Source of the DNA: Treponema sp.
GTDB lineage: Bacteria; Spirochaetota; Spirochaetia; Treponematales; Treponemataceae
Assembly: GCA_024402505.1 (NCBI GenBank)
Contig: JAKSTP010000001.1
Coordinates: 62,001 to 126,000 of the forward strand
Direction of reading: 5' to 3'
Length of the DNA stretch: 64,000 nucleotides
Shown in pieces: positions 25,752 through 33,928 of the stretch. The notes under the pieces were generated by a model. That model was not told the origin of the DNA. It saw only the letters and a program-made list of their open reading frames with translations, and made no database searches. Position 1 is the first letter of the stretch. Each line of letters opens with the position of its first letter. The translations under genes were made by a program, and so were the position numbers.

Positions 25752-27239
25752 GTGGAAGTTGAATTTCTGTCTTCTAAAACCGGTGATGAAACCTGCCGCT
25801 ACAAGAATATTCTTTTCCACTCCATGTACAATCCTAAAAATGAAGCTCAACGTTTTTCCGAAAATTTGGAATCATCTTTCATTCCAAAAACAGTCTTGAT
25901 TTTTGAGCCTGCCCTTTCCTACTGCAGCAGTTTCCTTAGAAATCGTTTTCCAAATGCAAAACTGTGCGCTGTACGAGTTTCAAAAGATTTTTCGAAAACC
26001 GACTCTTTATGGGATAAAGTATTTTACTTAAAAGACAACTTTACACTGGAAAATGAGATTTTCAACAGTTTAGGTGAAGAAAATCTTTCTTTCTGTCTTT
26101 TTTCAGCCTGGCCAGTATCTGCAAAAGTGTTTCAGGAAGAATATGGAAGAACTGTTACAGCATTCAAAAATCTTTTACAAAAAAGTCATTCAATTCTTGC
26201 AACAAGATCCTATTTTGAAACAAGATGGATATTAAACGCCTTGAACATGGCAATCTTCCTTAAAAATCCTATTCAACCTGTATGTAAAACAAAAAAGCCA
26301 GTCTTGATCTGCTGTTCAGGTCCAAGTCTAAAGCCAATTTTAAAAAACTCAGATGCAGCAAAAAGATTTTTCATAATTGCGGTTTCTTCTTCAATTTTAC
26401 CACTTCTTGAAAACAACATAACGCCAGACCTTTGCATTTCTACAGACGGGGGATTCTGGGCCAAAAAACATGTTGAAATCCTTCTGAAAAACAAATCTCT
26501 TCCTTTGGCATTAGCCTGTGAAGGTCTTGTTCCATCAAGAATTTTAAAAGACTCCCCTATTTTTCCCTTAGGCTATACAGATGGCATTGAAACAGAACTT
26601 ACAGAATCAGTAAATATAAAAACAACAAAAATCAACAGAAACGGAACTGTAAGTGGCACTGCTTTGGAACTGGCTCTTTCATTAAGTGATAAAAATATTT
26701 ATTTTGCAGGACTTGATCTTTCACTTCAAAAAGGATTCCAGCACACCCAGAACAACGCCCTGGAAACAGGAAACACTGTAAAAGACAATAAAATCCGTAC
26801 AAAAGAATCAAGAATGACCGCACAGGAATTTTCAAATCAGAAAGCAAGCCTTAAAATATACGAAGACTGGTTTGCTTCTTTTGAAACCAACAGAAAAATA
26901 TTTAGAATCATTGATAATCCTAAAAACAGCCTTGGAAAAATCAAAGACATAACCTGGAAAACTTTTTTTAGTGAAACAGAGTCTTTTGATTATTTTGAAG
27001 AAAGCTGTATTTTTGAAAATGTTGAAATAAACAAAAATCTGAAAAACCTAGAAAATAAAGTAATTGATGTATTTGAAGAGGAAGAAAATTTTTCATCAAT
27101 TTTTCCATTGGAATATCTTAAATACAAGCAGGCTGCAACAGAAGAATTGTCTAGTGTGCACAAAGACATTCTTTACAAAAAAATAGAAAACTTAAAGCAA
27201 AAAGTGGATAGACGGCTTTTATGTATAAAGAATCACTGA
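25752..27239 (+). CDS. Maf-like (DUF115) motility-associated glycosyltransferase 1
   Basis: 495 residues, start GTG 25752 with AGGA upstream. The MAF_flag10/DUF115 core lies at about 180-345, with the GPSL loop (CSGPSLKP, 188-195), ITPDLCISTDGG and YFAGLDLSLQ. Family members are implicated in transferring nonulosonic or related sugars to flagellin; in spirochaetes the flagella are periplasmic and their filament proteins can be glycosylated. Substrate and acceptor are not evident. The next gene overlaps its end by 19 nt and encodes a second, divergent member, so the pair may work together or on different acceptors. The N-terminal 180 residues are less conserved. Confidence 0.82.
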   Translation: MEVEFLSSKTGDETCRYKNILFHSMYNPKNEAQRFSENLESSFIPKTVLIFEPALSYCSSFLRNRFPNAKLCAVRVSKDFSKTDSLWDKVFYLKDNFTLENEIFNSLGEENLSFCLFSAWPVSAKVFQEEYGRTVTAFKNLLQKSHSILATRSYFETRWILNALNMAIFLKNPIQPVCKTKKPVLICCSGPSLKPILKNSDAAKRFFIIAVSSSILPLLENNITPDLCISTDGGFWAKKHVEILLKNKSLPLALACEGLVPSRILKDSPIFPLGYTDGIETELTESVNIKTTKINRNGTVSGTALELALSLSDKNIYFAGLDLSLQKGFQHTQNNALETGNTVKDNKIRTKESRMTAQEFSNQKASLKIYEDWFASFETNRKIFRIIDNPKNSLGKIKDITWKTFFSETESFDYFEESCIFENVEINKNLKNLENKVIDVFEEEENFSSIFPLEYLKYKQAATEELSSVHKDILYKKIENLKQKVDRRLLCIKNH

Positions 27240-28696
27240 TTTCAAAAACAGGCATAAAAATACCAGTTCTCAAAAGCGGAAGGACTCTTGAATCCCGTTA
27301 TGATCCTGAAAAAGACGCAGAAAGACAGTTTTTATCTTACAAGGGAGAAAATTTTGTAGTTGTTACAGGAAACGGATCGGGAATTCTTATAAAAAAACTC
27401 CTTGAGTCTACAAAAGCCGAAATAATTATTCTTGAAAGATCCCAAAATGACTTTGATTTTCTAAAAAAAGAGGGCTTTTTAGAAAAAGAAAATGAACGGC
27501 TTCATTTTGCCACCCTAGAAACTTTCTCTTCAGTTTTTACCAAGAATTATCTTCCTTCATTTCACGGAAATCTTTGTATTCTTGAAAATAAAGCCTGGCT
27601 TCAGGAAATTCCTGGTCTTTTTGAAGATTTTCAAAGAGTTTTAGATGCATCCCTGAATTCTGTAAAGGCTGATTTTTCAGTTCAAGCACATTTTGGAAAA
27701 ATCTGGCAGGAAAATATAATCAATAACCTTAAAAACTGCAATTTTTCCTGTAAAATAAATATTCCAAAAGATAAAAAAGCCGTAATTCTTGGTGCAGGCC
27801 CTTCTATTGATGATGAAGATCTTTGGGAAAGACTTAAAAAGAATGACTGCTATATCATTGCAACAGACACAAGTTTTTCAGTTCTTTCAAAAAGACATGT
27901 TATTCCTGATGCAGTAATTACCCTGGATGCACAGAATCTTTCTCACACTCATTTTATGCATAAAATCTTTGAAAAAACACTTTTTATCATTGATTTATGT
28001 TCCAATCCTTCCATTGTAAAATATCTTTCAAAACATACAAAAAACATAGTTTTTTCAGCATCTGGGCATCCTTTATCTGGTCTTGCAAAAAAAATTTCAC
28101 CATCATCCTTTATACAACTTCAGGCCGGAAGCGGAACTGTAACAATGGCAGCCCTGGATTTTGCAAGGCAGGCAGGTTTTAAGAAAATTGAACTTTACGG
28201 AGCAGACAGCGCCTACCACAAAGGAAAATCCTATGCCCGGGGCACATATCTAGATACCCTTTACCAGATTTCAAGTTCAAAGAACAAACCCCTTGAACAG
28301 ATTTTTGATTCCCTTATATACCGCACTCCCCTTACAAAAAACAAAATTAACGGAAATGAAGTTTTTCAAAGTCAGGTGCTTCAGTCCTACCAGAATTCCA
28401 TCGAAAACTTCCTTTCTTCAATAGGAACATTTACAAGAAAATATTTTTCATATTTTGTAGAAGTTTCTGATTCCAAAACCACTCTTCCATCCTCTGTAAA
28501 AGCCTTTGATTTTGAAATTTTTAGAAACAAAGTTTACAGCCTTATGAACGAAACTTTTAATCAACATAAAAAAAATGCCGAAAATATACTTATAGAACTG
28601 CCTTTTATTGCACGTCTTAGACTAAAAACAGGCGAATCCTCAACGGAAAAATTATATGAGGCAGCTTCAAAAGAATTATTGAGGTTAATCAAATGA
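27221..28696 (+). CDS. Maf-like (DUF115) motility-associated glycosyltransferase 2
   Basis: 491 residues. The DUF115 core has LGAGPSIDDED (about 190-200), VIPDAVITLDAQ, LQAGSGTVTMAALDFA and YGADSAYHKGKSYARGTYLD, the last being a strong motif of the larger Maf proteins. The N-terminal domain contains a nucleotide-fold-like VVVTGNGSGILIKKLL at about 46-61. It differs strongly from the preceding paralogue, so the duplication is old. It overlaps its neighbours by 19 nt upstream and 4 nt (ATGA) downstream, showing tight translational coupling. Probable role: protein glycosylation in motility (established for the family, inferred here). Confidence 0.85.
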   Translation: MYKESLISKTGIKIPVLKSGRTLESRYDPEKDAERQFLSYKGENFVVVTGNGSGILIKKLLESTKAEIIILERSQNDFDFLKKEGFLEKENERLHFATLETFSSVFTKNYLPSFHGNLCILENKAWLQEIPGLFEDFQRVLDASLNSVKADFSVQAHFGKIWQENIINNLKNCNFSCKINIPKDKKAVILGAGPSIDDEDLWERLKKNDCYIIATDTSFSVLSKRHVIPDAVITLDAQNLSHTHFMHKIFEKTLFIIDLCSNPSIVKYLSKHTKNIVFSASGHPLSGLAKKISPSSFIQLQAGSGTVTMAALDFARQAGFKKIELYGADSAYHKGKSYARGTYLDTLYQISSSKNKPLEQIFDSLIYRTPLTKNKINGNEVFQSQVLQSYQNSIENFLSSIGTFTRKYFSYFVEVSDSKTTLPSSVKAFDFEIFRNKVYSLMNETFNQHKKNAENILIELPFIARLRLKTGESSTEKLYEAASKELLRLIK

Positions 28697-29862
28697 AAAA
28701 CAGTCTTTTGAAAATCTACACCCTTGTAGTAGGAATCATTTTTGCCGGAACCCTTATTTATTTTGGAGGCGGCCTTACCTACGAATATTTTCAGAATAAC
28801 CTGAACTCGGCCACAATCAACTTTTATGCAAAGATTTCCTTCTGCATCGTACTGTTCTTTACAGCTCTTACTCTGGTTATGATCTGCCTGGTTGCAAAAA
28901 ACGGAATTATTGATGATGCATCCGATATCCCAGAACCAAAAGACGAAGTTTCAGATGAAGAAATTGGCTTTGAAGATGAAAATACGGAAGAAATCGTTTC
29001 AGAGGAAAATCCTCTTGATGATATAGTTGTAGAAAATGACGAATCAGCTTCCAGTGAAGAAACCTCCCTTAAACCTGAAGATATTTTTGATGATGAAGAC
29101 GAAGCTGAAGAAGATGATCTTGACGAAAACGATGAAGACTTCGATATAAGCGCAGAATCCTACGATAACTTTGGCGATTCTGAACTTGATATGAGTGACC
29201 TTGATATTGAAGATACAAATGACAGTGAAGAAGATGAAGAGAATCTTGACGATATTATCGATGACATAATGGATGAAGTAATCTGCGATGAAGAAGATGA
29301 AATGCCTGAACTTATGACTCCGGAGATTCCAAAACCAGTTGCAGATGAATCAACAAACTTTGACGGAACTCAGTCCCACGGCCTTTACAACGAAAAAACA
29401 GGCATCTGCTGGGAATCATACCTGAATGCAAGACTGGACAACGAACTAATCCGTGCAAGCGCCAGTGAATATGACCTTGTATGTTACGTATTCCGCCTTG
29501 AAAACATTGAAAGAAGCAGTGAAAAAGGAAAAGAAATCTGTTCATTCCTTGCCGACGAATTCCAGTTCAAAGACCTTGTTTTCGAATTCAAAACTGACTG
29601 CATAGTTGCCGTAAAAACAAATTACTCAATTGATGACGCAATCAATTACGGTGAAAAACTTTATAATCACATTGAAGGCATGCTTGATGAAGGTGAAAAT
29701 GTTTACATCGGAATTTCTTCAAGAACAATCCGCATGGTTTCTGCAGAACGCCTTTTGAAGGAAGCAGAACAGGCCATGCTCCACGCTGTAGAAGATGAAG
29801 ATTCAAACATCATAGCCTTCCGGGCAAACGCAGAAAAATACATGGAAATGATGAATAAATAA
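28693..29862 (+). CDS. membrane protein with acidic linker and degenerate GGDEF-like domain
   Basis: 389 residues. Two transmembrane helices (about 8-30 and 45-68) are followed by a highly acidic, probably disordered region (75-205) rich in DDE and DIDD runs. The C-terminal 160 residues (from GICWESYLNARLDNELIRA) have the layout of a diguanylate-cyclase fold, with LLKEAEQAMLHAVEDEDSNI resembling the last helices of GGDEF domains, but no GGDEF signature is present. It should therefore not make c-di-GMP. The ATG overlaps the second Maf-like gene's stop (ATGA). It may anchor the cluster's products at the membrane (inference). Confidence 0.7.
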   Translation: MKNSLLKIYTLVVGIIFAGTLIYFGGGLTYEYFQNNLNSATINFYAKISFCIVLFFTALTLVMICLVAKNGIIDDASDIPEPKDEVSDEEIGFEDENTEEIVSEENPLDDIVVENDESASSEETSLKPEDIFDDEDEAEEDDLDENDEDFDISAESYDNFGDSELDMSDLDIEDTNDSEEDEENLDDIIDDIMDEVICDEEDEMPELMTPEIPKPVADESTNFDGTQSHGLYNEKTGICWESYLNARLDNELIRASASEYDLVCYVFRLENIERSSEKGKEICSFLADEFQFKDLVFEFKTDCIVAVKTNYSIDDAINYGEKLYNHIEGMLDEGENVYIGISSRTIRMVSAERLLKEAEQAMLHAVEDEDSNIIAFRANAEKYMEMMNK

Positions 29863-29864
29863 TT

Positions 29865-30731
29865 TTATTCGATATTCTTAGCCTGTTCCCTGATATTCTC
29901 AAGGGCATCTTTGGCAGTAATAACCATTTTTCCCGCATCGGCATTCTGGTTTTTACTGCCAATTGTGTTTATTTCCCTATTCATTTCCTGACAGATAAAA
30001 TCAAGACGCTTTCCTGGGGCGCGATTCTGTGAAAGTTCTTTTCTCACGGCTTCAAGGTGACTTTTGAAACGTACAATTTCTTCGTTGATTGTGTATTTTA
30101 CCATCATGGCAGCAGTTTCAGAAAGAATCTTGTTTTCATCAACATTTTCGCCAACAATTTCCTTGAATTTTGCAAGAATAAGATCCTTAAACTGAGCTTC
30201 CATTTTAGGCTGATAATCAGTAAAGAAATCGGCACAGGAAACAAGAACTGCAAATTTTTCTTCAAAGTCCTTGCGAAGGTTTTCCCCTTCCCGCTTTCTG
30301 TCATTCAGGAACATTTCAAGGCTCTCTTTGAAAACAGGTTCAATCATTGCTTTATATGATTCAACATCGTAATTATTTATAAGAGTTAAAACTCCGTCCT
30401 GTTTTGCAAGAAGATCCAGTGAAATATTTTCGGAAAGACCGCATTCTTTTTTTATTTTTTCAAAGGCCTTTGCGTAAGAAGCAGCCAGTTCAGAATCAAC
30501 ATTTACGGTAGAAGAAGTTTTTAATTCCCGAACACGAATATTTACATCAACCTTTCCACGGCTCACATTTTCTGTAATCAGATTTCTAAAATATGATTCA
30601 ACAGGATTCAAAAAAGACGGAAGATTTACAGAAAGATCCAGAAATCGGGAGTTAACCGACTTAATTTCTACAGAAATTACTGCCTTGTCATTGGAAAATT
30701 CTTTATATCCGTATCCGGTCATGCTTGTCAT
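29865..30731 (-). CDS. yicC: YicC family endoribonuclease
   Basis: 288 residues, close to the family norm. The opening TSMTGYG is the hallmark, followed by VEIKSVNSRFLDL, the VSRGKVDVNIRV stretch and the C-terminal RLDFICQEMNREINTIGSKN motif. YicC proteins are endoribonucleases affecting stress and small-RNA turnover in other bacteria. AAGGAAGG precedes the ATG. It lies 12 nt downstream of lepB on the same strand, and its end converges on the Maf cluster with 2 nt between stops. Confidence 0.95.
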   Translation of the reverse strand: MTSMTGYGYKEFSNDKAVISVEIKSVNSRFLDLSVNLPSFLNPVESYFRNLITENVSRGKVDVNIRVRELKTSSTVNVDSELAASYAKAFEKIKKECGLSENISLDLLAKQDGVLTLINNYDVESYKAMIEPVFKESLEMFLNDRKREGENLRKDFEEKFAVLVSCADFFTDYQPKMEAQFKDLILAKFKEIVGENVDENKILSETAAMMVKYTINEEIVRFKSHLEAVRKELSQNRAPGKRLDFICQEMNREINTIGSKNQNADAGKMVITAKDALENIREQAKNIE

Positions 30732-30743
30732 TATATACCTTCC

Positions 30744-32489
30744 TTAGTTCTTCTTTCTGCCTGTATTAAGTGATCCACGTCGTGTTACAGGCCAGAAACG
30801 GTATTTTGGTTTACCTACAATATACTTTTTATTCAGATACTGAGGTTCCATAAATGAATAATATTCAATAGACATTGGATCCTGATCAGTAAGTTTTTTC
30901 AATGAAGTTTCATAGCTATGACGAAGATCAAGGGAATTGAAACGGTTATCTCCCATCATAAAGTAACAGTTTTCTGGAATGTACTGTGGAGTTCCGTCAG
31001 ATTTATTTGCAGGGAATACAGGCATATTTCTCATATCAAGAAGATTCTGAACATACCAGTAAAGCATATCACACTGCTCAGAATATTTTGAAATAATTGG
31101 ATCCAGCATATATTCAGAGATTGTATAATCTCCGGCCAAAGACATTTCCATATTACGAACAACAAGTTCACCAAAGGCCATTTTTGCCATTACATTAAGA
31201 CGGAAATTTGATTCAGAATAATAATCACGCTGAGCTTTTCTCTGTGGAATCCAGCTGGTCATAAATTTTTCAAACCACTGTTTTGAGCCTTTCTGTTCTG
31301 GTGCATTAACAACAAAATCAGCCTTAACATTGAAAATATCCATGATAGAAGCAGATGGCTCTGTAAATCGACCGTTTCCATCAGGACAGATTCTGTTGAA
31401 TTTTTCTACAAGGAGCTTGGCACGTACTTCTGCAACACCAAGATCGTAATTTCTTCGTTCTTCTTCAAAATCCACCATTTTCTGGTATTCACTTTCACCA
31501 AGAGGAATGTATTCAACATTTCGAAGGAAAGAAGTTCCCAAAGACTTTAAATTCCAGGCCGCATAATCTTCAGCAGGATCAATAGGTTTAAATTCGTCAG
31601 AAGCAGCTGTTCTTGTATAAAGTACACCGTCCTGCATTACAATCTGTTCTCCTGAAAGACCAGCAATTCGTTTAACAAGAGGATCAGCCTTCATTTCACC
31701 GTTTTCATCAGTATTAAAGTTTTTAAGATTAAATGTAAACATTGATGCAAGAATTTTGCAGGTGCTTCTGAATTCTGACTTTCTATCCATTGAATAATGA
31801 GGATTTCTAAGAACAACAATATCCCCACGTTTATATTTTGTAATAGTTGGAAGACCTACATCAGTAAGAGGAAAGTTTGGACCGTTAAGAATCTTTTCTA
31901 CAAAAACACGGTCTCCAATAAGGAATTCAGGAACCATTGATTCAGATGGAATAACATAAAGCTGGAAAGTAAACATCTGGATAATCAGCATGATTACAAT
32001 GATCTGAAGAATATTGTCGATCCAGTCCCAGATTTCAAAAAGAACCCAGCGGATTCCCTGACGTTTTTCTTTTACAGGTGCCTTCACAGCCCACATATTT
32101 TCTACGCGAACCATTCTTTTAGATTCAAAAACCACCTGAAAAACACAAGAGAAGATAAAATTCAAAGTCCACAGAAGAACAGTAATCCAGTCAAATACAT
32201 TTGAAGTACCATAATCGCCGGCCCGTCTTAAAATAAAAGAAAGAAAAAGAACCGTTGGCCCATACTGAATGAATTTCAGTACATGATATGCAAATCGTTC
32301 ATCCTTCTGTTTTAGAACCTTAACAATGGCAAAATAGGCAAAGAAACCAGTAAACAAGGCAGCCAAAGGAAATGCAGTAAGTGCAAGATCAACATGAAAG
32401 TAAAGACTAAAAACAGTAAACAATGCAGATGAAACCAGTTCAATGAGCAAAAAAGCTTTATATTCAACTTCAAAACGATTATTTTTCAT
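30744..32489 (-). CDS. lepB: signal peptidase I, unusually large
   Basis: 581 residues against about 200-325 in most bacteria. Hydrophobic helices occupy about 10-65, 70-125 and 158-180. The S26 motifs are present: catalytic Ser184 in PSESMVP, GDRVFVEKI, RGDIVVLRNP, catalytic Lys273 in LVKRIAGLSGE, and MGDNRFNSLDLR at about 512-523. Between the Lys box and the GDN box, where a short loop is usual, there are about 200 extra residues (300-500), mostly helical. It cleaves signal peptides on the outer face of the inner membrane; the many exported proteins here are potential substrates. A TATATT -10 lies 6 nt before the ATG with no Shine-Dalgarno sequence. Confidence 0.93.
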   Translation of the reverse strand: MKNNRFEVEYKAFLLIELVSSALFTVFSLYFHVDLALTAFPLAALFTGFFAYFAIVKVLKQKDERFAYHVLKFIQYGPTVLFLSFILRRAGDYGTSNVFDWITVLLWTLNFIFSCVFQVVFESKRMVRVENMWAVKAPVKEKRQGIRWVLFEIWDWIDNILQIIVIMLIIQMFTFQLYVIPSESMVPEFLIGDRVFVEKILNGPNFPLTDVGLPTITKYKRGDIVVLRNPHYSMDRKSEFRSTCKILASMFTFNLKNFNTDENGEMKADPLVKRIAGLSGEQIVMQDGVLYTRTAASDEFKPIDPAEDYAAWNLKSLGTSFLRNVEYIPLGESEYQKMVDFEEERRNYDLGVAEVRAKLLVEKFNRICPDGNGRFTEPSASIMDIFNVKADFVVNAPEQKGSKQWFEKFMTSWIPQRKAQRDYYSESNFRLNVMAKMAFGELVVRNMEMSLAGDYTISEYMLDPIISKYSEQCDMLYWYVQNLLDMRNMPVFPANKSDGTPQYIPENCYFMMGDNRFNSLDLRHSYETSLKKLTDQDPMSIEYYSFMEPQYLNKKYIVGKPKYRFWPVTRRGSLNTGRKKN

Positions 32490-32495
32490 TCTTTA

Positions 32496-32501
32496 AATAT
32501 A
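32496..32501 (-). promoter_or_regulatory. lepB -10 box (leaderless type)
   Basis: Minus-strand TATATT with 6 nt to the lepB ATG. It abuts the region where the divergent HPt gene's -35 would lie (32500-32505). No good -35 found. Confidence 0.4.
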
Positions 32502-32522
32502 GCAAAAAATTTCATCATAGAC

Positions 32523-32528
32523 TACAAT
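32523..32528 (+). promoter_or_regulatory. HPt gene -10 box (leaderless type)
   Basis: TACAAT then AAAAACT (7 nt) to the ATG at 32536. The same 7-nt string separates the -10 and ATG of the CYTH gene at 40144. Confidence 0.5.
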
Positions 32529-32535
32529 AAAAACT

Positions 32536-32883
32536 ATGGAAATGAATATGCTCAATACTGCAGCAGCCCTGGAAATGCTTAGTGGCGAAAAAGAACTTTA
32601 CATCATGCTGCTGGACGCTTTTATTGAATCCTGCCCAGATGGTCTTGATCAGATTGACGCTTTTATAGACGAAGAAAAATTTGAAGAAGCACGGGCTTAC
32701 TCTCACAAGATAAAAGGATCAGCCTCTCAGATTGGAGCCGAACAGCTTACATTTGCACTTCAGTACCTTGAAGACACACTTAAAGGTAAAACAATCGGGG
32801 AAGTAAAAGCCCTGGCAAAAAATGCTGAATACGTTTTCCAGAAGACTTTTGCTTACGTTAAAGAATTCCGAAACACCTTTTAA
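32536..32883 (+). CDS. orphan HPt phosphotransfer protein
   Basis: 115 residues, a single histidine phosphotransfer domain. The phosphoacceptor motif is SHKIKGSASQIGA, with His57 as the likely phosphorylated residue, followed by helices typical of four-helix HPt bundles. It would relay phosphate between a hybrid histidine kinase and a response regulator; neither is encoded nearby, so partners are unknown. The 3' end overlaps the convergent tatD gene by 26 bp. The first ATG is chosen because it fits the leaderless promoter; a second ATG lies two codons later. Confidence 0.88.
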   Translation: MEMNMLNTAAALEMLSGEKELYIMLLDAFIESCPDGLDQIDAFIDEEKFEEARAYSHKIKGSASQIGAEQLTFALQYLEDTLKGKTIGEVKALAKNAEYVFQKTFAYVKEFRNTF

Positions 32884-33586
32884 AATTATTTTCAAACTGG
32901 CGGCATAAACCACCTTTTTCTGTTGCCCGAATACTGCAAAAAGCCTCGTAGACTTTTTCAATCTCATCTATGTAAGTTTGACTTTCTCCTTTCAAAAACT
33001 GATAGGGAGCATCTGTTTCACATAAAAGTCTCTCTAAAGGAAGTTCTTTTACACAATTGATTACGTTTTTATTGCCATTAAGCACCTGTTTTCCAAAAGA
33101 AAAATATGCGTTTAATCCTTTTCGTAAAAAACTTTCTGCTTCATTAACACTTCCCATAAAAGAGTGAAAAAGAACAGAAGGACATTTCAAAAGTTTTGAG
33201 CAGCATGAGAAAAGTTCTTCATTTACCTTTCTTCCGTGAATTACAAGGGGCTTTCCGTATTTTACGGCCAGTTCAATCTGAGCATTAAAAACTTCCATTT
33301 GCAGTTTAAATTTTTCATCAGATGGATTTACCATTTTATCAAGACCGCACTCACCTACCGCGGCCACACTTCCCGCCTTAAGTAGTTCCTCCAGTTTGAA
33401 AAGGTAATTCTTATCAGGATTCCAGGGATGCACTCCGTAACTAAAAATGTAGCCGGGCCTTAAAACGGGCATTTCATTTTCCAAAAGGGAAATACATCCT
33501 GAATAAGGCTGATTTTCGCAATTTTCGCCATTTATAGAGTAATTTGCAGTTAAATGAAGGTGTGCATCGAAAAATTTTTCTAACAT
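32858..33586 (-). CDS. TatD family metal-dependent hydrolase
   Basis: 242 residues of the TatD DNase-like amidohydrolase family. Metal ligands are visible: DAHLH at residues 7-11, GECGLD, VIHGR, FHSFMG and CETDAP. Compared with canonical TatD the sequence is somewhat short and divergent in the middle. Family members act as 3'-5' exonucleases or D-aminoacyl-tRNA deacylases, so the substrate cannot be chosen from sequence. Its 3' end overlaps the HPt gene on the opposite strand by 26 bp. No Shine-Dalgarno sequence is clear before the ATG. Confidence 0.88.
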   Translation of the reverse strand: MLEKFFDAHLHLTANYSINGENCENQPYSGCISLLENEMPVLRPGYIFSYGVHPWNPDKNYLFKLEELLKAGSVAAVGECGLDKMVNPSDEKFKLQMEVFNAQIELAVKYGKPLVIHGRKVNEELFSCCSKLLKCPSVLFHSFMGSVNEAESFLRKGLNAYFSFGKQVLNGNKNVINCVKELPLERLLCETDAPYQFLKGESQTYIDEIEKVYEAFCSIRATEKGGLCRQFENNFKRCFGIL

Positions 33587-33590
33587 ATTT

Positions 33591-33618
33591 TTGTGTACGT
33601 CCGATAAAGAAGTATAAC
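33591..33618 (+). promoter_or_regulatory. promoter of the 70-residue protein gene
   Basis: TTGTGT (33591-33596), 16-nt spacer, TATAAC (33613-33618). It lies just upstream of the divergent tatD start. A GGAGG at 33629-33633 precedes the ATG by 7 nt, so this transcript has a normal leader. Confidence 0.45.
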
Positions 33619-33640
33619 ACAGATATCGGAGGTAATACTC

Positions 33641-33853
33641 ATGAAAAATTACAAACTCAAAAGTCTTGGAAATAACTCAGATTATATGACCATCGTACGT
33701 GAAATGGAAGATGGTTTCGTAGTTCGAATCATCCGTGATATGGACGGTTATGAAGAAGTAAAAACTGATTACATCAGCCGTGAACTTTTTGAAAGCTGTG
33801 TAAGAACAGGTTACCTTACAGAAATTAAAGAAACAGTTGCCGTAACAGCATAG
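33641..33853 (+). CDS. small conserved-looking protein, 70 residues
   Basis: Unrecognised. It has an optimal Shine-Dalgarno sequence (CGGAGG, 7 nt before the ATG) and its own plausible promoter, which supports a real gene. The sequence KNYKLKSLGNNSDYMTIVRE, then DGFVVRIIRDMDGYEEVKTDYISRELFESCVRTGYL, suggests a compact alpha/beta fold without cysteines, signal peptide or membrane helix. It lies alone between tatD (divergent) and an M20 peptidase gene that has a separate promoter. Confidence 0.75.
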   Translation: MKNYKLKSLGNNSDYMTIVREMEDGFVVRIIRDMDGYEEVKTDYISRELFESCVRTGYLTEIKETVAVTA

Positions 33854-33893
33854 AATTGCTCAAGGCATTTTTTTTCATATCATTTACTCCTAT

Positions 33894-33922
33894 TTGATTA
33901 TCATTTCCATTCAGTCTATAAT
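33894..33922 (+). promoter_or_regulatory. M20 peptidase gene promoter (leaderless type)
   Basis: TTGATT (33894-33899), 17-nt spacer, TATAAT (33917-33922), then 6 nt to the ATG at 33929. A 7-bp inverted repeat (CCATTCA 33907-33913, TGAATGG 33926-33932) brackets the -10 and covers the start codon. Confidence 0.7.
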
Positions 33923-33928
33923 GATTGA

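Noticed and set aside
29855-29872. Terminator between the Maf cluster and yicC
   Set aside because: Only a 7-bp all-AT palindrome with a 4-nt loop; too weak to call as a terminator.
31100-31600. Intein in signal peptidase I
   Set aside because: The insert lacks intein splicing motifs (N-terminal Cys/Ser block and C-terminal His-Asn), and its ends are not catalytic-site junctions.
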